Below are positions 50,907 to 58,813 of a stretch of DNA of 64,000 nt, one piece after another. Where the stretch lies: the NCBI GenBank assembly GCA_002482005.1, contig DLFD01000069.1:62001-126000 (forward strand), read 5' to 3'. A model generated the notes under the pieces. That model was not told the DNA's origin and made no database searches. It saw only the letters and a list, made by a program, of their open reading frames with translations. Position 1 is the first letter of the stretch; each line of letters starts with the position of its first letter. A program made the position numbers and the translations under genes. Source of the DNA: Lachnospiraceae bacterium UBA7729 (lineage in GTDB: Bacteria; Bacillota; Clostridia; Lachnospirales; Lachnospiraceae).

Positions 50907-52931
50907 ATGACAAAAGACAAACTGCAGCTTCTGTCGGTCGCTATCCTGCGGGACATGGCTAAAAAAAGCGGTATCAAAGGTGTTTCTACCATGAGGAAGG
51001 GCGCTCTGATCGACGCACTTGCCGAAGATGGCGGACAGGAGAAGATTGCTGAAAGAGCAGGCGTACAAAGCGGTGCGGCTGCCGGGGGCATGCAGCCAGC
51101 GGCAGAAAAGCCGGCAGAAAAGCCGGCGGCAGAAAGGCCAGCGGCAGAAAGGTCAGCGGCAGAAAGGTCAGCGGCAGAAAAGCCAGCGGCAGAAAGGCCA
51201 GCGGAGAAAAAAGTGCCGGAGAACAGGGGCCTGGAGGGGAAGACGGGCAGTGCAGCGGCTTCGAATGCCGGCCAGGCAGCGGCGCGTACGGAGGGACAGG
51301 TATCCCGTGATGACCAGACCCGCGGACGTGAGGAATCCGCCCAGCGAAGGATGCCCCGCAGACGGACCGTTCAGAATACGGGAAGGATGAGAAAACCGTC
51401 CCATGATATGAGAGGGGACTCCAGAAGCACTGAGACAGAGAAGGAGCATGAGAGCCGTGAAGGCAGGAATCCTTACCGCCAGCCATCTGAGGGCAGAGGA
51501 GACTACAGGGGACAGGATCGGACAGCCTACCGGCCTGTGAGGCAGACGAAGCCTGCCAGAAAACAGGACAGACAGGAAAGCTCTGTTCAGGATGGATCTC
51601 AGCCGCAGCCGTCTCAGCATTACTATGCGCAGACACGCATTCAGGATACGGTCAGGGAGAATGCGGGTGAGAGCATGAGGCTGCAGCGTGAGAATACTGC
51701 AGAGAGTCCAAGGGAGAACGTCCGCGAGAACATGCGTCCGGTTCAGGAAAGAGAACGCTTCCTCGGAGATGACAATAAGCTCCCGGTTGAACTGAAGGAC
51801 CTTGATTCCGGACATGAGGTCAGCGGAGTCCTTGAGATCATGCAGGAAGGCTACGGATTCATCCGTTCCGCAAACTATCTTCCGGGCGATGCGGATGTGT
51901 ATGTCTCGCCGTCCCAGATCAGAAGATTCGGTCTCCGGACCGGTGATATCATCACCGGCAACACCAGGATCCGGGCACAGCAGGAGAAGTTCAGCGCACT
52001 GCTTTTCGTGCGTTCGATCAACGGATGCTCTCCTTCCGAGATCGCCAGCCGATACACGTTCGAGAGCATGACGCCGATCTTCCCGAATGAGCGGCTCCGC
52101 ATGGAGCGCACCGGGAGAGAAGTCGCGATGCGGATCGTGGACCTGATCGCCCCGATCGGCAAGGGACAGAGGGGTATGATCGTATCGCCTCCGAAAGCAG
52201 GCAAGACGACTCTTCTGAAGGATATCTCGAGGTCGATCCTCCGGAACAATCCTGAGGAGCATATCATCATCATGCTGATCGATGAACGCCCTGAGGAAGT
52301 AACGGATATCAGGGAGGCGATCACCGGCGACAACGTGGAAGTTCTCTACTCCACATTTGACGAGACTCCTGAGCACCACAGAAGGGTCGCAGAGATGGGG
52401 ATCGAGAGAGCGAAGCGGCTTGTCGAGCTCAGGAAGGATGTCATCATCCTGCTGGATTCCATCACAAGACTGGCAAGAGCCTACAACCTGATCGTTCCGG
52501 CGTCCGGAAGGACGCTTTCCGGCGGAATCGATCCGGCAGCCCTCCACCCGCCGAAGAAGTTCTTCGGCGCTGCCAGAAACATGAGGGAGGGCGGAAGCCT
52601 GACGATCCTTGCCACAGCTCTCATCGATACAGGATCCAAGATGGATGACGTTGTGTATGAAGAGTTCAAGGGCACCGGCAACATGGAACTGATCCTTGAC
52701 CGCAAGCTTTCCGAGAGAAGGATCTTTCCGGCCATCGATATCCAGAGGTCCGGCACCAGAAGGGAGGACCTGCTGCTTTCCAGGGAGGAAGCGGATGCAG
52801 TGACGATCATGAGAAGGGCTCTGAACGGAATGAAGAGTGATGATGCGACCGAAAGGATCCTTGACCTCTTCACTCATACAAGGTCCAACGAGGAACTGAT
52901 CCGCACCATCCTTCGCCAGCGGATGGTCTGA
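50907..52931 (+). CDS. rho: Transcription termination factor Rho with large N-terminal insertion
   Basis: Rho is the hexameric RNA helicase that ends transcription. The 674-residue protein has the Rho N-terminal fold (LQLLSVAILRDMAKKSGIKG), a low-complexity insertion of about 230 residues rich in Ala/Glu/Lys then Arg/Gln/Ser/Asn, the RNA-binding cold-shock-like domain (GYGFIRSANYLPGDADVYVS), Walker A PPKAGKTTLLKD (near residue 428), LIDERPEEVTD, the Q and R loops (SGGIDPAALHPPKKFFGAAR) and SERRIFPAIDIQRSGTRRED. The ATG at 50907 follows GAAGGAAG; the frame is open further upstream. Typical Rho is about 420 residues; the extra part is disordered and basic, likely adding RNA contacts. Confidence 0.97.
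   Translation: MTKDKLQLLSVAILRDMAKKSGIKGVSTMRKGALIDALAEDGGQEKIAERAGVQSGAAAGGMQPAAEKPAEKPAAERPAAERSAAERSAAEKPAAERPAEKKVPENRGLEGKTGSAAASNAGQAAARTEGQVSRDDQTRGREESAQRRMPRRRTVQNTGRMRKPSHDMRGDSRSTETEKEHESREGRNPYRQPSEGRGDYRGQDRTAYRPVRQTKPARKQDRQESSVQDGSQPQPSQHYYAQTRIQDTVRENAGESMRLQRENTAESPRENVRENMRPVQERERFLGDDNKLPVELKDLDSGHEVSGVLEIMQEGYGFIRSANYLPGDADVYVSPSQIRRFGLRTGDIITGNTRIRAQQEKFSALLFVRSINGCSPSEIASRYTFESMTPIFPNERLRMERTGREVAMRIVDLIAPIGKGQRGMIVSPPKAGKTTLLKDISRSILRNNPEEHIIIMLIDERPEEVTDIREAITGDNVEVLYSTFDETPEHHRRVAEMGIERAKRLVELRKDVIILLDSITRLARAYNLIVPASGRTLSGGIDPAALHPPKKFFGAARNMREGGSLTILATALIDTGSKMDDVVYEEFKGTGNMELILDRKLSERRIFPAIDIQRSGTRREDLLLSREEADAVTIMRRALNGMKSDDATERILDLFTHTRSNEELIRTILRQRMV
51100..51206 (+). 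repeat. Tandem 15-bp repeats in rho
   Basis: About seven 12- to 15-bp units of the type GCGGCAGAAARGYCA encode AAERP, AAERS, AAEKP-like blocks in the Rho insertion. All units are multiples of three bases, so copy changes keep the frame. Confidence 0.85.
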
Positions 52932-52939
52932 ATTAATAG

Positions 52940-52969
52940 TAGACAAAGGGAAAAGCACTGTGCTATACT
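52940..52969 (+). promoter_or_regulatory. Promoter of rpmE with extended -10
   Basis: TAGACA (52940-52945), 18 bases and TATACT (52964-52969) preceded by TGC, forming an extended -10. The matches are five of six in both boxes. Transcription should start near 52976. Confidence 0.75.
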
Positions 52970-52975
52970 TTCTCT

Positions 52976-53142
52976 GCTGTGCCCGAAGGCGGATTCTGTC
53001 CGCAGGCCATCGGGGGTGATGGCTTTCGGTCACGTTAACTGCATGGACTTGCAGGGGTCGCCCGGAAGGACCGGGAATCTACGCAGAGGCGGAGAGAAAG
53101 CATCTGCGCAGCAGTTCACATTCCATCAGAGAGGTGAAAGTT
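52976..53142 (+). promoter_or_regulatory. Highly structured leader RNA of rpmE
   Basis: The 167-base leader folds into two domains by eye. The first is a three-way junction: an outer stem GTG-CCGAA (52979-52987) with TTCGG-CAC (53025-53033), and inner hairpins GCGGA/TCCGC (52989-53003) and GCCATC/GATGGC (53006-53023). The second is closed by AACTGC/GCAGTT (53037-53042 with 53111-53116) and holds TGCA/TGCA, CCCGG/CCGGG (53061-53075) and a 9-bp stem at 53079-53087/53103-53111. GAGGTG and the start codon lie just beyond. It may be an L31-binding autoregulatory leader; Rfam-type L31 leaders exist, but I cannot confirm a match. Confidence 0.65.
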
Positions 53143-53352
53143 ATGAAGGAAGGAATCCATCCAAAGTATTATCAGGCAACTGTTACTTGCAACTGCGGAA
53201 ACACGTTCGTAACCGGTTCCACAAAGCCGGAGATCCACGTTGAAGTATGCTCCAAGTGCCATTCATTCTACACCGGCCAGCAGAAGCAGGCTCAGGCTCG
53301 CGGACGTATCGATAAGTTCAACAAGAAGTACGGTTACACCACTAAGCAGTAA
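53143..53352 (+). CDS. rpmE: Ribosomal protein L31 (RpmE), zinc-binding form
   Basis: L31 is a small large-subunit protein bridging the two ribosomal subunits. The 69-residue product has the zinc-type Cys set (CNCG and CSKC), MKEGIHPKYYQATVT at the start and the usual HSFYTGQQ and KFNKKYG end. The ATG at 53143 follows GAGGTG; an upstream GTG at 53134 is less likely. It lies after a long structured leader and is followed by a terminator, so it can be expressed apart from rho and the DUF1385 gene. Confidence 0.96.
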   Translation: MKEGIHPKYYQATVTCNCGNTFVTGSTKPEIHVEVCSKCHSFYTGQQKQAQARGRIDKFNKKYGYTTKQ

Positions 53353-53372
53353 GCAGTCTGAAGTTAAGGGGA

Positions 53373-53408
53373 GGGTTGAGGTTTCTGAGAAGCCTCAGCC
53401 CTTCTTTA
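53373..53408 (+). terminator. Intrinsic terminator after rpmE
   Basis: GGGTTGAGG (53373-53381) pairs with CCTCAGCCC (53393-53401), including one G-U pair, around an 11-base loop, followed by TTCTTTACT. The next gene starts 17 bases later, so some read-through is possible. Confidence 0.7.
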
Positions 53409-53424
53409 CTAATAAGGGTAGATT

Positions 53425-54546
53425 ATGAAATATTCAAACATAGGCGGTCAGGCAGTCATGGAGGGTGTCATGATGCGCAACGGTGACCGATATGCAGTCG
53501 CGGTGAGGACGGCTGACAGACAGATCACCGTCCGGACAGATGAATATCACTTTGCATCCGCCGGAGTGCGCAGGATTCCGATCATCCGCGGGATGGTCTC
53601 TTTTGTCGATTCTCTTGTACTTGGCATGAAGTCCCTCATGTTCTCGGCTGACCTTTTTGCCGAGGAATCCGAGGAGGAACTTGAGGACAGGCTGAAGGAT
53701 GAGAAGAAGAAGGCAGAGAAGAAAGCCGCGAGGCTGAGAAAGTCAGGCAGAGAGAGGGAAGCGGAAGATGTCCTCAGAAAGACCGAGGAAAGCGCTGAGA
53801 AGGAGAGGCAGAGTCTGAAGAACCGTACGGAGTCCGGCAACGGAAAGTCCAAGGATGCTGACAACACTGTCCTCCTGACGCTTACCGTGATCTTCTCTCT
53901 GGTCGTATCCGTTGCACTGTTCATGATGCTCCCTTATTTCCTGTCCAGACTGCTCAAGGGAATCGGCGCTCCGGAATTTCTGATCTCCATAGCGGAAGGT
54001 GTCCTTCGCCTTGTTATCTTCCTCGGCTATATGATCCTGATCTCAAGGATGAAGGATATCCAGAGGACTTTCATGTATCACGGGGCGGAGCACAAGTGCA
54101 TCAACTGCATCGAGCATGGGCTTGAACTGAACGTTGAGAATGTCAGAAAGAGTTCCCGGGAGCACAAGCGCTGCGGGACAAGTTTCCTTCTCTTCGTTAT
54201 GGTCGTGAGCATCATCTTCTTTCTGTTCATCCGAACAGAGAGTCCTGTCATGAGGATCGTGATCCGCCTTCTGCTGATCCCGGTCGTTGCCGGGGTCTCC
54301 TATGAGTTCATCCGCCTGGCAGGCCTTTACGACAACAAGTTCGTCGACATCCTGTCCAGACCAGGCCTCGCCCTGCAGAAACTGACTACCAGGGAGCCGG
54401 ATGATTCCCAGATCGAAGTCGGCATCGCTTCCGTCGAAGCTGTTTTCAACTGGAAAAAATACCTGAACGAGAATTTCGGAGCACACTACGAGCTGTCGGA
54501 GGAAGATGAGCCGAAGAGCGGAAGTCAGCTCTATACGATCAGATGA
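53425..54546 (+). CDS. DUF1385 family membrane protein (YqhQ-like)
   Basis: The 373-residue protein belongs to the DUF1385 family, usually found beside rpmE, prmC and prfA in Firmicutes. It shows GGQAVMEGVMMRNGDRYAVA, GVRRIPIIRGMVSFVDSLVLG, MYHGAEHKCINCIEHG and several membrane helices (about 150-175, 188-208, 250-270, 280-300). A charged Lys/Glu coiled-coil insertion (about 80-130) is longer than I expect for the family. The function is unknown; the conserved HGAEHK motif suggests metal or active-site chemistry. Its stop overlaps the prmC start by ATGA. Confidence 0.93.
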   Translation: MKYSNIGGQAVMEGVMMRNGDRYAVAVRTADRQITVRTDEYHFASAGVRRIPIIRGMVSFVDSLVLGMKSLMFSADLFAEESEEELEDRLKDEKKKAEKKAARLRKSGREREAEDVLRKTEESAEKERQSLKNRTESGNGKSKDADNTVLLTLTVIFSLVVSVALFMMLPYFLSRLLKGIGAPEFLISIAEGVLRLVIFLGYMILISRMKDIQRTFMYHGAEHKCINCIEHGLELNVENVRKSSREHKRCGTSFLLFVMVVSIIFFLFIRTESPVMRIVIRLLLIPVVAGVSYEFIRLAGLYDNKFVDILSRPGLALQKLTTREPDDSQIEVGIASVEAVFNWKKYLNENFGAHYELSEEDEPKSGSQLYTIR

Positions 54547-55415
54547 AAGCGATGACTTATTGCGAAGTCCGTGCGGATGCCGGAAGAAGACTTGCGGCGG
54601 CGGGCGTACCCGATGCCGATATCGACGCAGAGCTTCTGCTGGAATATTCCTCCGGCAGGGACCGGGCGCATGTCCTGACGGTTCTGGGAGAGCCGGTCCC
54701 GGAAGAGGTCCTTGCCAGATATGAGGAGGCCGTGAAGCTGCGCCTTCTGCGGATCCCGCTTCAGCAGATAACCGGCGAGACCGAGTTCATGGGAATACGT
54801 TTCCTGGTATCGGACAAGGTCCTGTGCCCGAGACAGGATACGGAGACGGTCGCTGAGGAAGCGATACACGTCATCCGGCAGAAGCAGAAGGAGACAGCAG
54901 CGGGGGGGCGGAAGGTAAGGGTACTGGATCTCTGCACAGGATCGGGCTGTCTGATCGTGAGCGTCGCGAGATTCTGCCCGGGGACGGAAGCCGCAGCGTC
55001 GGACATCTCACCTGAGGCCCTTGAGATCGCAGAAAAGAATGCTGCCCTTGCAGGTGTCTCTGTAAGCTTTACAGAGAGCGATCTTTTTGAGAAGATAAGC
55101 GGGAGCTTTGATGTGATCATCTCAAATCCGCCCTATATCAGGAGCAGGGATATCCCGGATCTTATGGAAGAAGTGAAGGACCATGAGCCGCATCTGGCTC
55201 TGGACGGAGGACCTGACGGTCTTCTCTTCTACAGAAAGATCGCGTCCGGAGCGCCTCATTTTCTGAATGACGGCGGTGTACTGCTCTTTGAGATCGGGAT
55301 GGATGAAGGAGAGGATGTGAGGAAGATCCTCGGAGAGTGTGGATTTGCGGATATACAGGTCCGGAAGGACCTGGCCGGCAATGACCGCCTTGTCCTTGGA
55401 AGCAGATATGTTTGA
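54543..55415 (+). CDS. prmC: Release factor glutamine methyltransferase PrmC
   Basis: PrmC methylates the Gln of the GGQ motif in release factors with SAM. The 290-residue protein has an N-terminal helical domain, the SAM-binding LDLCTGSGCLIVSVA and the catalytic ISNPPYI motif. It is translationally coupled to the DUF1385 gene upstream (4-bp overlap) and overlaps prfA, its substrate gene, by 8 bp. This order is unusually logical, enzyme and substrate made together. Confidence 0.95.
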   Translation: MKAMTYCEVRADAGRRLAAAGVPDADIDAELLLEYSSGRDRAHVLTVLGEPVPEEVLARYEEAVKLRLLRIPLQQITGETEFMGIRFLVSDKVLCPRQDTETVAEEAIHVIRQKQKETAAGGRKVRVLDLCTGSGCLIVSVARFCPGTEAAASDISPEALEIAEKNAALAGVSVSFTESDLFEKISGSFDVIISNPPYIRSRDIPDLMEEVKDHEPHLALDGGPDGLLFYRKIASGAPHFLNDGGVLLFEIGMDEGEDVRKILGECGFADIQVRKDLAGNDRLVLGSRYV

Positions 55416-56487
55416 AAAACTTGAAGATGTGTCGAAAAGGATGGAGGAGATCGACCGCATGCTGCAGGAACCTCAGACGGCAGCAGATCCCGCCCTTTTC
55501 GCAAAACTGATGAAAGAGAGAGCCGGCCTGGCGCCGCTTTGCGACACCTATAGCGGCTACCGGAAGGCGCAGGAGACGATCCGCGACTCGGAGGACCTTC
55601 TGAGGACCGAGAAAGACCCGGAGATGGCCGCATTTCTGAAGGAGGAGATCGGGAATGCCAGAGAAGAGGAGGAGCGTCTCGCAGATGAGCTGAGGATCCT
55701 TCTTCTTCCAAGAGACCCCAACGATGACAGAAATGTCGTCATGGAGATCCGTGCGGGCGTCGGGGGCGATGAGGCGGCGCTTTTTGCCGGGGACCTCGTC
55801 AGGATGTATCTGCGCTACTGCGAGAGGATGGGATGGAGATGCGAGCTTTCTTCCGCCAGCGAGGGCGCGATGGGCGGCTTCAAGGAGTGCGTGCTGCTGA
55901 TCAGCGGCGACAGCGTCTGGTCCCGCCTGAAATATGAGAGCGGGACTCACAGGGTCCAGAGAGTACCGGAGACGGAGTCCGGAGGAAGGATCCACACATC
56001 CGCTGCCACAGTGGCGGTCATGCCGGAAGCGGATGAGATCGATGTAGACCTTGACATGAATGACTGCAGGTTCGATGTGTTCCGCGCTCACGGCAACGGC
56101 GGACAGTGCGTCAACACGACCGATTCCGCGGTACGTCTTGTCCACATCCCGACCGGAATCGTCATATCCTGTCAGGATGAGAAGTCGCAGCTGAAGAACA
56201 GGTCGAAAGCGCTGAAGATCCTGCGTGCAAAGCTGTACCTGCTGAAGCAGATGGAGCAGCAGGAGAGCCAGGCGGAAGAGAGAAGAAACCAGATCGGGTC
56301 GGGAGACCGCAGCGAGAAGATCCGGACCTACAATTTCCCGCAGGGAAGGGTGACGGACCACAGGATCCATCTCACGGTGTACCGGATCGAACAGATCGTG
56401 GACGGAGACCTGGATCAGCTGATCGGGCCGCTGATGGCGGCTGATCAGGCCAGAAGACTTGCGGAATCGAAAGCAGAGGGAGACTGA
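55408..56487 (+). CDS. prfA: Peptide chain release factor 1 (PrfA)
   Basis: RF1 reads UAA and UAG stops and triggers release. The 359-residue protein has the codon-recognition motif PET in HRVQRVPETESGGRIH (the RF1 PxT form, not the RF2 SPF form) and the catalytic GGQ in HGNGGQCVNTTDSAVR (near residue 232). A longer frame opens at 55339, but the ATG at 55408 gives MFEKLEDV, the normal RF1 start, overlapping prmC by 8 bp. The GGQ is followed by Cys where His is common. glmM follows after 2 bp. Confidence 0.96.
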   Translation: MFEKLEDVSKRMEEIDRMLQEPQTAADPALFAKLMKERAGLAPLCDTYSGYRKAQETIRDSEDLLRTEKDPEMAAFLKEEIGNAREEEERLADELRILLLPRDPNDDRNVVMEIRAGVGGDEAALFAGDLVRMYLRYCERMGWRCELSSASEGAMGGFKECVLLISGDSVWSRLKYESGTHRVQRVPETESGGRIHTSAATVAVMPEADEIDVDLDMNDCRFDVFRAHGNGGQCVNTTDSAVRLVHIPTGIVISCQDEKSQLKNRSKALKILRAKLYLLKQMEQQESQAEERRNQIGSGDRSEKIRTYNFPQGRVTDHRIHLTVYRIEQIVDGDLDQLIGPLMAADQARRLAESKAEGD

Positions 56488-56489
56488 AT

Positions 56490-57845
56490 ATGGGAAAGTA
56501 TTTCGGAACAGATGGTTTCAGAGGAGAGGCGAATGTGACACTGAATGTCGAGCATGCATTCAAGGTCGGACGTTTCCTCGGATGGTACTACGGACAGGAG
56601 CATAAGGACGGGAAAGCGAAGATCGTCATCGGAAAGGATACAAGAAGATCCAGCTATATGTTTGAAGATGCGCTCAGCTCCGGGCTTGTTGCATCTGGCG
56701 CAGATGCCTACCTTCTTCATGTGACGACGACTCCTTCCGTAGCTTACTGCGTCCGCCTGGATGATTTCGACTGCGGGATCATGATCTCCGCCAGCCATAA
56801 TCCGTATTATGACAACGGGATCAAGATCATCTCCGGGACCGGGCAGAAGATCGATGCTTCCATCGAGTCAAAGATCGAGGACTATATCGACGGACAGTCG
56901 GGCACGATCCCGCTGGCTACCAGAGACAGGATCGGCAGGACCCAGGATTATGTTGCAGGCCGCAACCGTTACATCGGCTACCTGATCTCGCTGGCTTCCA
57001 GATCGTTCAAGAACTACAGGGTGGGCATCGACTGTTCCAACGGAAGCTCCAGTGCGATCGCCAAGAGTGTATTTGACGCCCTCGGGGCAAAGACTTACGT
57101 GATCAACGATCGTCCGGACGGGACCAATATCAACAGAGACTGCGGAAGCACCCATCCGCAGGAGCTTAAGGCTTATGTGAAGCAGGAAGGCCTTGATGTT
57201 GGATTTGCTTATGACGGGGACGCAGACCGCTGCATTGCGGTCGATGAGAATGGCAATGAGATCAACGGAGACCTGATCATGTACATCTGCGGCAAGTACA
57301 TGAAGGAGATCGGACAGCTGAAGGACAATACAGTCGTTACTACAGTCATGTCCAATATCGGTCTCTACAAAGCCCTTGAGAGAGAGGGGATGCGCTATGA
57401 GCAGACTCAGGTCGGCGACAAGTATGTGTATGAGAATATGTCGAAGAACGGCTACAGCCTCGGAGGCGAGCAGTCCGGACATATCATCTTCAGCAAACAT
57501 GCGACCACCGGAGACGGGATCCTTACTTCCATCATGGTCATGGAGACGATGATTGCGTCGAAGAGGACACTTGGAGAACTTGCAAAAGAGTGCAGGATCT
57601 ATCCGCAGCTTCTGAAGAATGTGAAGGTGGCGGATAAGAAGAAAGCCATGGACAATGAAGTCGTCAGGGCTGCCATTGCTAAGGCAGCGGAGGAGCTTGG
57701 AACGGACGGACGTATCCTTGTCCGTCCTTCGGGAACGGAACCGGTCATCCGTGTGATGGTCGAGGCAGAGTCAGATGATCTCTGTGCAAAGCATGTGTAT
57801 GATGTTGTCGCAGTGATGCGCGGCCAGGGGCTGGTGTCCGACTGA
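56490..57845 (+). CDS. glmM: Phosphoglucosamine mutase GlmM
   Basis: GlmM converts glucosamine-6-phosphate to glucosamine-1-phosphate for UDP-GlcNAc and the cell wall. The 451-residue protein has GKYFGTDGFRGEAN, the phosphoserine loop ISASHNPYYDNGIK, the metal-binding AYDGDADRC, the sugar-binding GGEQSGH and the phosphate-binding RPSGTEPVIRVM. It follows prfA by 2 bp and ends the translation-factor operon. A perfect hairpin lies just after the stop. Confidence 0.95.
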   Translation: MGKYFGTDGFRGEANVTLNVEHAFKVGRFLGWYYGQEHKDGKAKIVIGKDTRRSSYMFEDALSSGLVASGADAYLLHVTTTPSVAYCVRLDDFDCGIMISASHNPYYDNGIKIISGTGQKIDASIESKIEDYIDGQSGTIPLATRDRIGRTQDYVAGRNRYIGYLISLASRSFKNYRVGIDCSNGSSSAIAKSVFDALGAKTYVINDRPDGTNINRDCGSTHPQELKAYVKQEGLDVGFAYDGDADRCIAVDENGNEINGDLIMYICGKYMKEIGQLKDNTVVTTVMSNIGLYKALEREGMRYEQTQVGDKYVYENMSKNGYSLGGEQSGHIIFSKHATTGDGILTSIMVMETMIASKRTLGELAKECRIYPQLLKNVKVADKKKAMDNEVVRAAIAKAAEELGTDGRILVRPSGTEPVIRVMVEAESDDLCAKHVYDVVAVMRGQGLVSD

Positions 57846-57851
57846 GCTCAT

Positions 57852-57872
57852 GTCCGGCCGCATTGGCCGGAC
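57852..57872 (+). other. Hairpin after glmM
   Basis: GTCCGGCC (57852-57859) pairs perfectly with GGCCGGAC (57865-57872) around GCATT. No U tract follows, so it may protect the 3' end or be a weak terminator. It lies within the gap before the DUF2156 gene. Confidence 0.6.
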
Positions 57873-57910
57873 GCCGCCTGCGGAGGCATCGATCATTCAG
57901 AAAGGAATAT

Positions 57911-58813
57911 ATGTTAATTTCGAAGCCGGATTTCAAGAGCGTGGAACTTTCAGATCAGGAGATCCTACTCCCATATTACAGGAAACTGAACTCACGCTCC
58001 TGCGATGACTGCTTTTCAAATCTGTATCTGTGGAAGCATCTTGAGCCGATGGAATATCAGATCATCGACAATATGGTGATCCTGAAGTCAAAGACACCGA
58101 ATTTCTTCTTCCGCTTTCCGATGGGAGCAGAGGAGAAGGTCCCGGAGGCGCTTGATGCCATGGCGGGATACGCAGAGGCGGAGGGTGTTCCATTTGTCCT
58201 GAGACTTGTCACCAAAGAGCAGTTCGATGTGATCGAGAAGCTGTGTCCGGGCAGGTATCACTTCGAGCCGACAAGGGAATACTGGGATTATGTATACGAG
58301 ACGGAGAAGCTCACGAACCTCTCCGGCAGGAAGTACCACGGCAAGAAGAATCATGTCAACAAGTTTCTGCGCGAATACGCTGACTGGTCCTATGAGCCGA
58401 TCACGGACGATAACGTGGAAGAGTGCTTCCAGATGGGACTTAAGTGGCGGACCGAGAATGACTGTGATCAGCTGTTCGAGAAGCGCATAGAGATGTGCGT
58501 GGCCCTGAATTCCCTGAGACTTCGGAAGGAGCTCCATCTTAACGGAGCCCTCCTCAGGGTCAATGGTCAGGTGGCAGCCTATACGGTCGGCGAGATGGTG
58601 AATGAGGATACCTTTGTGGTTCATATCGAGAAAGCGCTGACGGAAGTAGAAGGAGCCTACACGGTGATCAATCAGCAGTTCGTATCCCATGAGATGCAGG
58701 GCTGCCCGTATGTGAACCGGGAGGACGATACCGGTGATGAAGGTCTCCGCGAGGCGAAGGAAAGCTATCATCCGGTCATGATGGTAGAAAAAGGAGAGGT
58801 GACGCTTCTGTGA
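57911..58813 (+). CDS. DUF2156-family protein (aminoacyl-lipid transferase-like GNAT)
   Basis: The 300-residue soluble protein matches the DUF2156 fold, two GNAT-like halves related to the C-terminal domain of MprF (phosphatidylglycerol lysyltransferase). Visible are SCDDCFSNLYLWKH near the start, REYWDYVYETEKLTNLSG, KYHGKKNHVNKFLREY and INQQFVSHEMQ. No membrane part is present, so it is not a full MprF. The ATG at 57911 follows AAAGGA; a start at 57863 would lie in the hairpin. It overlaps the aminotransferase gene by GTGA. Substrate unknown, possibly an acyl or aminoacyl transfer. Confidence 0.85.
   Translation: MLISKPDFKSVELSDQEILLPYYRKLNSRSCDDCFSNLYLWKHLEPMEYQIIDNMVILKSKTPNFFFRFPMGAEEKVPEALDAMAGYAEAEGVPFVLRLVTKEQFDVIEKLCPGRYHFEPTREYWDYVYETEKLTNLSGRKYHGKKNHVNKFLREYADWSYEPITDDNVEECFQMGLKWRTENDCDQLFEKRIEMCVALNSLRLRKELHLNGALLRVNGQVAAYTVGEMVNEDTFVVHIEKALTEVEGAYTVINQQFVSHEMQGCPYVNREDDTGDEGLREAKESYHPVMMVEKGEVTLL

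Noticed and set aside
51168..53033. Long open frame antisense to rho (about 620 codons)
   Set aside because: It lies opposite the conserved Rho ATPase domain; composition and lack of motifs mark it as a shadow.
52976..53142. Signal recognition particle RNA, RNase P RNA, tmRNA or T-box in the rpmE leader
   Set aside because: The CCCGGAAGGACCGGG hairpin recalls SRP RNA, but the conserved SRP core, the tmRNA ends, RNase P motifs and the T-box sequence are missing; it fits better as a leader.
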